From: Candidatus Latescibacterota bacterium
Lineage (GTDB): Bacteria; Latescibacterota; UBA2968; UBA8231
Direction: 5' to 3'
DNA length: 26,698 nucleotides
Assembly (NCBI GenBank): GCA_021295675.1
Contig: JAGWBY010000060.1
Location: forward strand, 31,424 to 58,121
A model generated the notes under the pieces. That model ran no database searches. It was not told the DNA's origin and was given only the letters and a program-made list of their open reading frames with translations. Within the stretch, counting starts at the first letter, position 1. Each line of letters opens with the position of its first letter. Below are positions 7,629-15,359 of the stretch, in pieces. Both the position numbers and the translations under genes were made by a program.

Positions 7629-10385
7629 CTACTCCAGCCCCGCGTACACGGTTATGAAGCTGGTGCTAAAGGCGCTGACTTCATTGGTCCGCTCCAAGTC
7701 TTCGCTGCCGATAATCACCCGCTCCTCCCACAAGCGCGTATAGCTAAAGCCAAACTGCGTCGTCAGCCGGTAGCCCAAGTAGGAACCGGCGCTGGACCAT
7801 TGCAGGGCCAGCACCAAGTTGCGGAAGTCGCCCGTAGGCCCGGCCGGGCCGTTGGCGAGCTGTTCGTCCTCGTCGAGGACCAAGTCCCGGAACAGGGAAA
7901 ACTCAACGCCCGTTTCCACCAGCGACTGGCTCAACAGCGGATGGCTCAGCAGCACGATGCCCGTGCCGACCCACTCTTTGCGGTCCTCAGCGCGCGCTTC
8001 GAGCGCAGTCTGGTTGAGATACTCGCTCTTGACCTTGGGCTGCAACTTGAAACCGGCCAAGCCGAAGGTGTAATCCGCTTTGTTGATCAGCCCAATCAAG
8101 TGGCTGCCTTGGTTGAGCGCCGGGCCTTTGACGCGGCTTTTGAACGCGCTGCCCTGCTGCCAAAAGCGCTCGTACTTGAACTTGTTGATCGCGTTTAGGT
8201 TGTCGAGTGGCTGGTAATCGAGCTGTAGATAAGTCGTATTGATCCACGTGTCCCGCGCCGGCAGAATGTCGCGCACCAGCGCCAGCGAGTTGACTTCGAG
8301 GTGCGGCGTCATCTCGCGCCGGTCGTCGGCGATATCGTCTTCCACGCGCCGCAGCATCTCAAAGGCCCGCAACCGACCCCAAGTGAAGTCGCGGTCGTAG
8401 GTCAAAAGGCCATACGCGGCGCGGTTGCGCCCGTCGGATGCTAGGCTCTTTTCGCTCAGCCTACCCAACGTCAGCCGCGTGTGCGGGTCGAGGAAGATGC
8501 CGGCGTACAGGTTGTAGCCCCGGCGATCGACCTTGTAGGGATAGTCGGGCAAGTCGTCGTTTTCAAAGCGGTCGATCCAACCATTGTTGTTCAGGTCAAT
8601 GCCGAACAAAAACTCCGGGCGATCGGCCGCGTAGCGGAAGAAGGGTTCTTCGTAATCCGGGATGCGGTTGTTGAGGATGCGATTGTCGTTTTGGTTGAAG
8701 TCGGAGACAAAATCGTTGTTCTCGTCCCACCCTGGGAAGACGGCCACATCGCCGCCGCCCTGCGAGAAGCGGAACCAATCGGCCGAGCGGTCTTGGTCGT
8801 CGTTGTCGTCAACCAACTCGTACAGAGACGTGCGCGGATTGTCGTAGGTAATATCCCCGCCGTCATCTACAATAAACGAGCTCGTCGAGTAATCCGGGTC
8901 CATGCTGTACGCCTCGCCGAAAAAGTAAAACGGCGCGGCCACCTTTGCGGCGTTGACCATCCAAGCCTCGGCGTCGCGGGCGTGCGTAGCTAGCGAGCGC
9001 TGGGCTGCTTGGCGCGCCGGGTTGGGGTACTGGCTGTACGCGCGGCTGACATCGAATTCCGCGTATAGGTCCACGCCCTTGATATCCGTGGCTTCTACGG
9101 TGAAACCGTAGATCAAGCGGGACGACGGCAATCCGTAGTCGAAGACGACCCGCTGCTGGTTGGAATTGTCCTGCACATTGCCCTCGGCGCTGAGGATGTC
9201 GAACAGCGCCGGGGACTGATCCTCAATGTCTTGACCCGTCAGCGGCAAGACCGGCAGCACGCGGCTGCCCGTCTGCCGGTCGGACCAAACCTGCACCTTG
9301 TAGTCATTGGCCAAGACTAAGTCGAACTGCACGGCGACGAGCTCTGAGGGACGCGGGCCGGTATAGGCGATATCTGTGAAGTCGTAGTTGATGACGATCT
9401 TCTCGTCGCCGTCGGCCGCCAAGGCCCCTTCCTTGGGTGCCCCGCCTGAGACCACGGGCCACCGCGCCGGATCGGAGACCACGTCGCGGAGCCTAAACTG
9501 TTCGCGCTCCCCCGTCTCTGGATCCTCACTTGTCAATACGATGTCGTGCGAAAACAAGGTCGCTCCGCCCCGACCATCCTCGGGCGAGTCGTCGCTGAGG
9601 ACCAGGGCAAGGCCCGAGACCGGCAGGCTGCCCTGATTGGCCGCGAGGGTACCGACAAAGGGGTTGCGCTCAAACGCATCGGCCACCGTAGTGGAGTTGC
9701 GCGCATTGACTAAATTGGCCCCCACGGCCACGAAATCGCCGATCTGCACCACGGCGCGGCCAGCCATCAGATTGGTGGCATTGGTGACGCCAGTAGGGGC
9801 GTTGGGCGTGCTGCCGATGACCGGGCGGCTCACCCGCGAAAAGAGCAGGGTGCCCTCGTACTTGTCCGCGGCAAAGTCCATCTGCACGCCGCTGAAGGCC
9901 GGCTTGGAGAAGGTGAGTGGGGTCAGGGTCGTGCGGATTCGGTCGCCCACTGTGATCGCATAGTAGAACTGCCCCTGCGAGTCCGAGCTAATGGTGACTG
10001 CATTGAACCAATTGTTAAAGCGCGGATCCTTAAAGATGGACGAACCAAATTGCACGGGCTGGTTCTGGGTCCAGTCGTAGATGAGCCAGCCGCGCGTCAA
10101 GTAGTTGCCGTACAGGTCGTAAAACGGAGAGCCTTCAATCGTGGTGCTGACGTAGCGCTCGTACGCGTCGCGCGCGTAGTTGGTGTACTGCCACTGCTGC
10201 CAACCATAGTCGGCAAACAGCTCCTGCGGCACGTACCAGCGCTTGATCGTTGGATCCAAGGCGTCAAAGAGCACGCCCGGCCCTCGCGGTTCATAGGTGA
10301 TGTCCGCGCCCCAACGCCGGCCTTGGGCGTGGGCACTTATCGCCGCGACGAGCAAGGCGGCGAGTATCCACCGTAGATCTCGCAT
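7629..10385 (-). CDS. Giant outer-membrane-type protein with Asp/Asn-rich core, paralogue 2
   Basis: A 918-residue exported protein with a clear signal peptide (cleavage after 'SAHA', about residue 20). It is a tandem paralogue of the gene at 4766-7624. Shared blocks in the same order are 'RWYVPQE' (49-55), 'QWQYTNYARDAYERYV' (64-79), 'GWLIYDW' (99-105), 'DDSPED' (265-270), 'AEGNVQDNSNQ' (400-410), 'DENNDFVSDFNQND' (554-567) and 'DLNNNGWIDRFENDD' (597-611). Stretches between the blocks differ widely. The C-terminus is beta-barrel-like and ends 'SFITVYAGLE', matching the other copy. The ATG at 10385 has a GGGAGGG Shine-Dalgarno a few bases upstream. Its upstream neighbour is repeat copy B, so this is probably the first gene of the operon that also includes the second copy, the parvulin lipoprotein and the 625-residue gene. 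Function is unknown; surface location is inferred. Confidence 0.9.
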   Translation of the reverse strand: MRDLRWILAALLVAAISAHAQGRRWGADITYEPRGPGVLFDALDPTIKRWYVPQELFADYGWQQWQYTNYARDAYERYVSTTIEGSPFYDLYGNYLTRGWLIYDWTQNQPVQFGSSIFKDPRFNNWFNAVTISSDSQGQFYYAITVGDRIRTTLTPLTFSKPAFSGVQMDFAADKYEGTLLFSRVSRPVIGSTPNAPTGVTNATNLMAGRAVVQIGDFVAVGANLVNARNSTTVADAFERNPFVGTLAANQGSLPVSGLALVLSDDSPEDGRGGATLFSHDIVLTSEDPETGEREQFRLRDVVSDPARWPVVSGGAPKEGALAADGDEKIVINYDFTDIAYTGPRPSELVAVQFDLVLANDYKVQVWSDRQTGSRVLPVLPLTGQDIEDQSPALFDILSAEGNVQDNSNQQRVVFDYGLPSSRLIYGFTVEATDIKGVDLYAEFDVSRAYSQYPNPARQAAQRSLATHARDAEAWMVNAAKVAAPFYFFGEAYSMDPDYSTSSFIVDDGGDITYDNPRTSLYELVDDNDDQDRSADWFRFSQGGGDVAVFPGWDENNDFVSDFNQNDNRILNNRIPDYEEPFFRYAADRPEFLFGIDLNNNGWIDRFENDDLPDYPYKVDRRGYNLYAGIFLDPHTRLTLGRLSEKSLASDGRNRAAYGLLTYDRDFTWGRLRAFEMLRRVEDDIADDRREMTPHLEVNSLALVRDILPARDTWINTTYLQLDYQPLDNLNAINKFKYERFWQQGSAFKSRVKGPALNQGSHLIGLINKADYTFGLAGFKLQPKVKSEYLNQTALEARAEDRKEWVGTGIVLLSHPLLSQSLVETGVEFSLFRDLVLDEDEQLANGPAGPTGDFRNLVLALQWSSAGSYLGYRLTTQFGFSYTRLWEERVIIGSEDLERTNEVSAFSTSFITVYAGLE

Positions 10386-10412
10386 TAGACCCTCCCTAAT
10401 TAGTACCTGATG

Positions 10413-10524
10413 TTACGCACAGACCCCTAGGTATGGGATGCTTCGCTACGCTCAGCATGACAAGTGCTAGTTTGCTGCTTCCCCGCGTCATCGAAGCATC
10501 TTATACCCAGATGCCCATGCGTAA
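10413..10524. mobile_element. MITE-like element, copy B, with imperfect 33-bp terminal inverted repeats
   Basis: The left end starts TTACGCA at 10413 and the right end is TGCGTAA at 10518-10524. Aligning the first 33 bases with the reverse complement of the last 33 matches at both edges (seven identical at the outer end, nine at the inner end, GATGCTTCG) with scattered mismatches between. The interior repeats the ATGCT...AGCAT hairpin found in copy A (1097-1175). It has no open frame and no transposase is present in the window, so mobilisation would be in trans. No clear target-site duplication is visible. It sits six bases past the stop of the 721-residue gene and 27 bases before the next start, so it may also act as a transcript-end structure. 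Confidence 0.65.
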
Positions 10525-10530
10525 AATCAG

Positions 10531-12696
10531 TTAGTACACTAGTTCGACAACTCTAACCGCGCTTTCGCCGCCTGTATCGCTGGCCAGCGTCACCCGCACT
10601 AAGTAAATGCCCGGCGGCAGCGCGTCTCCGTTCGCATCCGCGCCGTCCCAAGGCATGGCGTACGAGCCGCCGCCTTGGAGGCCGGAAAATAGCTGGCGCA
10701 CCCGGCGTCCGGCCAAATCGACGATTTCTACATCGACCGGGGACGGGCTGACCAAACGGCTCAGATCGTAGTACACCTGCGTCGCGTCGTTGATTCCATC
10801 GCCGTTGGGGCTAAAGGGCCGGGGGTCGGCCCGCACGTTGATCAGCAGGGCGCTGCCGCCGGCTAGCGGCACATCCACCGAAAGGCCCCGGTTCGTCTCC
10901 GTGCCAACAGCTACAATATCGTCGTCGCCGGGAGCCAGCGTGGCCACGTTGCCGGCGACGACCTCCTGCCCCACATCCCCCTCGGCGCTGTTGAAGGCAA
11001 AACCGGCGAACTTGGTGCCGTAGCGCAACACGCGGCTGCGAAAGCGAATTTTGAGCTGGGCCGTCCGCCCAGTCGTCAACTCGCTTTCGGCAATGAGGGG
11101 AAAGCGCACGCGAAAGCGGCGCGCATCGACCGACTCAATGGCAAAGCGTCCGGTCTCATCGGTAGCCGGCAGCGCGGCAAGATCGGCCGTTGAAAAGTCC
11201 GCAGCCTCGACCTGCCCATCGGCATCGACGATTTCAATGGACTCAATGACCTCTACTCGCACCGGCGTGGCGATCTCAAAACCGTCAAAGCCCGTATCTA
11301 CACCTGGCCGAATGGACGTCGGCATCACCGCATAGACGAAATCCACCGGCTTGCCCAAATCGACCTGACGCGGAAAGATCTCTCCGAGAATTTGCGCGGC
11401 TGGCGGCGGCGTGGCCACCGTGAAGGCCAGCGGGCCGATACCTGTGGCCGCCTCCAAGTCCTCGCTGAGAAAGTCGATGCGAAACTGTATGTACCGCCTC
11501 GGCCCGGGCGAGACAATCGGCACGCCCAATTGGCTGTCCTCAATCTCTGCCTCGGTCAACAGGGTCCCCAATTCGTAGGGCGAGGACCACGGGCTCCAAG
11601 CGTCTAGGTCGGCGACCACATTGCCCCGCTCGGCACCCAAGCCCTTGTAGTCGTCCAGCGACAGCGAGATGGCATTGCGCTCCTCCAGCGGCAGCGCGCC
11701 AAAGAGCGCACGCGCCCTCTCTAAGTCGGCTTGGTCGAGATTGACCTCGCCGCTCTCGGTCGCAACCGCGGCATTCTTTTGCCACGGCACCTCGACTTGG
11801 ACCCCCTCAAAGAAGAAGCGCCGGGTATAGACTAAGGGAGTGTCGTCCAAGCCGGTGCGGGTGCGCACGCGCGCGTTGGCGAAACCAGCCGGACCGACGC
11901 TTTCCTCCACCCAGCGAATGGTCCCCCACAAGCCCAAATCTGGGCCGAGGTCGAATATGTTAGAGATGTATTCGGCCGTGGGCACAAAGCCCGTGCCAAA
12001 GACGCGGAACTCGGCGATCTCAAAACCGTTGCTGGTGCGCGACTGCAAGCGGATGAAGCGCACAAATTGCGGGGGAATGCTCAGATCGACTAGCGCGTCT
12101 TGATTGGTAGCATTCAACCGAAACGAGCGCCATTCCGGGCCGCCCGCGCCTTGCGTCTCCTCGCTGCCGTCGTTGAAAAACAACTCGTAGCCGCGGATGA
12201 AGTCCTCTTGGAACGGGTCTGCGGGAAAATCCGGGTGGCCATTGCGCGGGAAGAACTGGACGCGATTGACGCCAAAGCGAGCGCCTAGGTCGAAGTCCAT
12301 GGCCATGCCGCGAATGACGGCCACGTTCTTGCGCTCCAAGGCTGTTGCGCCGTCGCCGTCGATCATCGTCTCTAGCTGCGACTCAATGCCCGCTTCGAGG
12401 ACCGTCGGCGAGGTGACCGAGCCGCCGCGCCCGAGTATGCCGAGGGCTAGATTGGTGCCCTCGACCACATTCTGCGGAAAAATCCAACCCTCCCGGTCCC
12501 CGGGATCGAAATCGATCACGCCGCCTGGGGTGTTGCCGCTCTCGACCGCTCTGGCCCCAGTCGGGAAAATCGCCTGTATCTGGCCGCCGCCGTCTTGCCA
12601 AGACGATCCGCTCGCGCCGCCGATGGCAATGCTCCGCGTCTCGGCCGTGCCTTGCAGTGCCGCTAACAACAGCAGCGCGATCGGCAACCAGTACAT
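10531..12696 (-). CDS. Surface protein with discoidin-like and FlgD-like C-terminal modules, paralogue 3 of 3
   Basis: The true start is the ATG at 12696 (721 residues). It has GGGAGG just upstream and a textbook signal peptide 'MYWLPIALLLLAALQGTAE'; the open frame upstream of it lies inside the previous gene. Modules: a discoidin/F5-8C-like sandwich (about 110-236: 'MAMDFDLGARFGVNRVQFFPR ... FEIAEFRVFGTGF'); a linker with 'SPWSSPYE' (368-375) and 'RRYIQFRI' (400-407); a central module opening 'GEIFP' (438-442) with 'GFDGFEI' (469-475); and a FlgD-like Ig module (about 623-705: 'FSPNGDGIND', 'EIVDLAGRRVR', 'PPGIYLVRV'). The tail ends 'VVELVY'. FlgD-like modules at the C-terminus are typical of exported proteins in FCB bacteria. 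The gene lies 11 bases after the preceding stop, in an operon with its two paralogues. Confidence 0.9.
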   Translation of the reverse strand: MYWLPIALLLLAALQGTAETRSIAIGGASGSSWQDGGGQIQAIFPTGARAVESGNTPGGVIDFDPGDREGWIFPQNVVEGTNLALGILGRGGSVTSPTVLEAGIESQLETMIDGDGATALERKNVAVIRGMAMDFDLGARFGVNRVQFFPRNGHPDFPADPFQEDFIRGYELFFNDGSEETQGAGGPEWRSFRLNATNQDALVDLSIPPQFVRFIRLQSRTSNGFEIAEFRVFGTGFVPTAEYISNIFDLGPDLGLWGTIRWVEESVGPAGFANARVRTRTGLDDTPLVYTRRFFFEGVQVEVPWQKNAAVATESGEVNLDQADLERARALFGALPLEERNAISLSLDDYKGLGAERGNVVADLDAWSPWSSPYELGTLLTEAEIEDSQLGVPIVSPGPRRYIQFRIDFLSEDLEAATGIGPLAFTVATPPPAAQILGEIFPRQVDLGKPVDFVYAVMPTSIRPGVDTGFDGFEIATPVRVEVIESIEIVDADGQVEAADFSTADLAALPATDETGRFAIESVDARRFRVRFPLIAESELTTGRTAQLKIRFRSRVLRYGTKFAGFAFNSAEGDVGQEVVAGNVATLAPGDDDIVAVGTETNRGLSVDVPLAGGSALLINVRADPRPFSPNGDGINDATQVYYDLSRLVSPSPVDVEIVDLAGRRVRQLFSGLQGGGSYAMPWDGADANGDALPPGIYLVRVTLASDTGGESAVRVVELVY

Positions 12697-12707
12697 CGCA
12701 ACCTCCC

Positions 12708-15347
12708 TCAATACACCACGTGAACGAGGCGGTGCCGCGCGGTGCGCTCCACGCGCGAGTCGTCGTTGGGCACCACTTCTACCTCTAGCAGATACATTCC
12801 GGGGGCGACCAGCGCGCCGGATTGATCCTCGCACGACCAGCGCAGGGCGTACTCGCCGCTAATCAAGGGCCGCGTCTCCTGCCAGTGCCGCACCAGCCGG
12901 CCGGCCAGATCGTAAATCCGCACGTGAAGCGGCTGGGTGCCAGTCAGCTTGGTGACCGCGAATGAGAACGCCAACTCGTCGTTGACCCCATCTCCATTCG
13001 GCGTCGCGACCCCACTGTCAATGCTCAGGTCGCCCAGCACGTGGCGGCCGCCTTCTGGGCCCACCAACAGCATCCCCTGCCCGGTCGCCAACTCCGTTGC
13101 ATCCGCTGGATCAACCCGCTGCCAAGAGTTCTCAAGGGCCGAATGTCCCAACGACGCCTTGAACACAGCACCGGGCAAGTAGAGGGCGGTGGCGAATTGC
13201 ACCTCAATCAGATCGGCTGCGGACGGGCTTACTACTTCGCTCAGCCGCACCCACAAAGAGTCTGGGGCAGTCGCCATCACTTCTGCTGAGGACACCAGTT
13301 CCGCGCTGTCCCACTGAGCTTCGCGTCCCAGCCGCAGGCCCCGGAACTCCAGAGCCATGTTATCCGGTGCCCTTATCTGCACCTCGTCAAACCCCGCGCT
13401 CTGCGCAGCAAAACTTGGTTTGATGAAAAGCGAAAGCTCCTGCTCCTTGCCCAGCGCGCCCACGACGCTGGGTTCGATCTCGCCCAAAAGCTGGCGGGCC
13501 AGCGGCTCGACGAAGTTGAGCCGAATGGAGCGCAACTCGGCCGCGCGGTGCGGGTCGTCCGAGACCAAGCGGGCCTTGAGCTCCAGAAACTGGCGTGGGC
13601 TTGGAGAAGTGATCGCCGCGCCCGACGCCTCGTAGGGCAAACTCCACGCGCTCCAGTCGCCCCCGGGGACTTCCGTCGTGTCGATCCGCCCCTTGCTGAA
13701 AAAGCCCAAGCCGGCGTATGCCTCGGCCGAAACTTCGGCACCGCCGCTGTTGAAGTAGCTATACTCTTCGACTAACTCGCTGCCCGTGCGCGTCTGAATT
13801 TCGATAAAGGTCCCCACGTCGGCGTCGCCATCCCACTCAACCGAGACCAAGTTTTTCGAGCTGCCCAAGCGGATGAGCGGCGAAACCAACTCGACCTCCG
13901 GCTGGAACCCCTCTCCGTAGAATTGCACTTCGCGTGGCTTGAACTGACCGCCTCCCCAGAACAAAATCCGCGCAAAGCGCGTCCGCGTCGGCGCGAACGT
14001 ATCCACGTCGTACACGTCTCCGGTATAGTGGCCAGACGTGGCGCGATTGCGATGCGAGGCCTGCGTCGTCCACACCAGCGAGCCATCCGCAGCCAGCGAG
14101 CCGTCCGAAGTCTGCAAGTCGTAATTGGGGAAGCGGCTGCGCTGACGGTCGTAGTAAATCTGGTGCCGATCGATCCAGAAGGATGAGCCTAAGTCGAAGA
14201 ATAATTCCCGTATCTCGTCGGTACTGGTAAAGGCCAAGGACGTCTCGAAGATGCCGTCGAAGAAGGCAGTCGCGGGTGCGTTGTCCAAGAAGGTGAGCAG
14301 CGCGGCACCTCGGCGCTCCACCAAGCCCAGCGAGATGTTTTCCCCGAGCGTCTGGACCTCCAGCTCGGCCAGCCGCGGCCGCTCGCGGCGGTAGCGGCGG
14401 ATCTCACCGCGCAACGCAGAGTCAACTACCTCATACGTGGCCTCGCTCACCTGCACTTGGCCCGCACCGGCCTTTTTGTAAAAATCCACTGCGCCTTGAT
14501 CCGCGGCCGCTAGCTGGTCGTATTGTTCAGCCGACACCTCGGCAGCTCGCGTGCTATCCGTGTCGGTAATCGTCAAGCGCACGAAGCGGATGTAGTCGCT
14601 CACCATGCGCCCCTCTCGGTCAAAGCGCGTGGGGTCCAACTCGATTGCAAATTCTCGCTGGTCTTTGTTTGACTTCAAGGTGCGGAAAACTTGGTTGAAC
14701 CTGCGCTGACCTTTTGTGACCTCGGCTCCGTCCGAGGTCAGGACCACGAATTGCAGGAAGGGGTCGCCTAGCTCCTCGCCGACGAATGTGAGCCGGATGT
14801 GAGTGGCCGCCACCAGCCGACCCAAATCGATCTCGAACCACCATTGGCGCAGCGGGCTGGCCGGATCGGGTTCCCAATAGGTGCTCAAGTCCCCGTCGAG
14901 AAGGTGGACCAGGTCCGCGGCCCGAGTTCCCGCACTGAGGGCGTCGCGCAGGGTCGCGTCCTCCGAGTCTTTGCCGCGCTTGATAAACGCCGCGATGTCT
15001 GACGTTGCCAGTGTGTTCTTGGGCACGAAGTGGGGACGCACGGTCCCGGTTTCGTCGATGTCGAGCGTGCCGCCGGGAAAAGTCCACTGCTGCCAGTGCG
15101 CCTGCCGATCAACGACGACCTTGTTCCCGGCGATGGTATGGCCTTGTCCATAGGCGGCGACAACGCCCAACACACTCAGCAACAGCGCAGCATTCAGAAG
15201 CTGTCTGGAAATTCCGGGTGTGCCCCGAGCGCGAGCGAAAGCGCGGCGGACAAGGCGGGCAAAGCCGCCCATATTGACGACATATGGGTGGTTTTGCCCA
15301 ACGGCCGCGCGAAGGCTACCAAGGGTTTGCAGACAGCTTCTCGACAT
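12708..15347 (-). CDS. Surface protein with two discoidin-like and one FlgD-like module, paralogue 2 of 3
   Basis: An 879-residue exported protein. The ATG at 15347 has AGGAGC overlapping the stop of the preceding gene. The signal has an unusually long basic n-region before the hydrophobic core at about 50-65 (cleavage near 'AYGQG'). Met26 (ATG at 15272) is an alternative start but has no Shine-Dalgarno. A first discoidin-like domain (about 150-260) shows 'LLDGDLSTYWEPD' and 'WWFEIDLGRLVAATHIRLTF'. A second (about 360-480) shows 'ELFFDLGSSFW' and 'REVQFYGEGF'. Then come 'WSAWSLPYE' (565-573), the shared central module ('GEIEP' 622-626, 'GFDEVQI' 652-658) and a FlgD-like module (about 780-858: 'ATPNGDGVND', 'RIYDLAGRLVR', 'APGMYLLEVEV'). 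It ends 'RLVHVVY'. The extra discoidin domain explains its greater length. Discoidin-type domains usually bind glycans or surfaces; the ligand here is unknown. Confidence 0.9.
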   Translation of the reverse strand: MSRSCLQTLGSLRAAVGQNHPYVVNMGGFARLVRRAFARARGTPGISRQLLNAALLLSVLGVVAAYGQGHTIAGNKVVVDRQAHWQQWTFPGGTLDIDETGTVRPHFVPKNTLATSDIAAFIKRGKDSEDATLRDALSAGTRAADLVHLLDGDLSTYWEPDPASPLRQWWFEIDLGRLVAATHIRLTFVGEELGDPFLQFVVLTSDGAEVTKGQRRFNQVFRTLKSNKDQREFAIELDPTRFDREGRMVSDYIRFVRLTITDTDSTRAAEVSAEQYDQLAAADQGAVDFYKKAGAGQVQVSEATYEVVDSALRGEIRRYRRERPRLAELEVQTLGENISLGLVERRGAALLTFLDNAPATAFFDGIFETSLAFTSTDEIRELFFDLGSSFWIDRHQIYYDRQRSRFPNYDLQTSDGSLAADGSLVWTTQASHRNRATSGHYTGDVYDVDTFAPTRTRFARILFWGGGQFKPREVQFYGEGFQPEVELVSPLIRLGSSKNLVSVEWDGDADVGTFIEIQTRTGSELVEEYSYFNSGGAEVSAEAYAGLGFFSKGRIDTTEVPGGDWSAWSLPYEASGAAITSPSPRQFLELKARLVSDDPHRAAELRSIRLNFVEPLARQLLGEIEPSVVGALGKEQELSLFIKPSFAAQSAGFDEVQIRAPDNMALEFRGLRLGREAQWDSAELVSSAEVMATAPDSLWVRLSEVVSPSAADLIEVQFATALYLPGAVFKASLGHSALENSWQRVDPADATELATGQGMLLVGPEGGRHVLGDLSIDSGVATPNGDGVNDELAFSFAVTKLTGTQPLHVRIYDLAGRLVRHWQETRPLISGEYALRWSCEDQSGALVAPGMYLLEVEVVPNDDSRVERTARHRLVHVVY

Positions 15348-15359
15348 GGCCCCTGCTCC

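Noticed and set aside
12697..12834. Upstream extension of the 721-residue surface protein
   Set aside because: It is Arg-rich, lies inside the end of the preceding gene, and the internal ATG at 12696 has a good ribosome site followed by a signal peptide.
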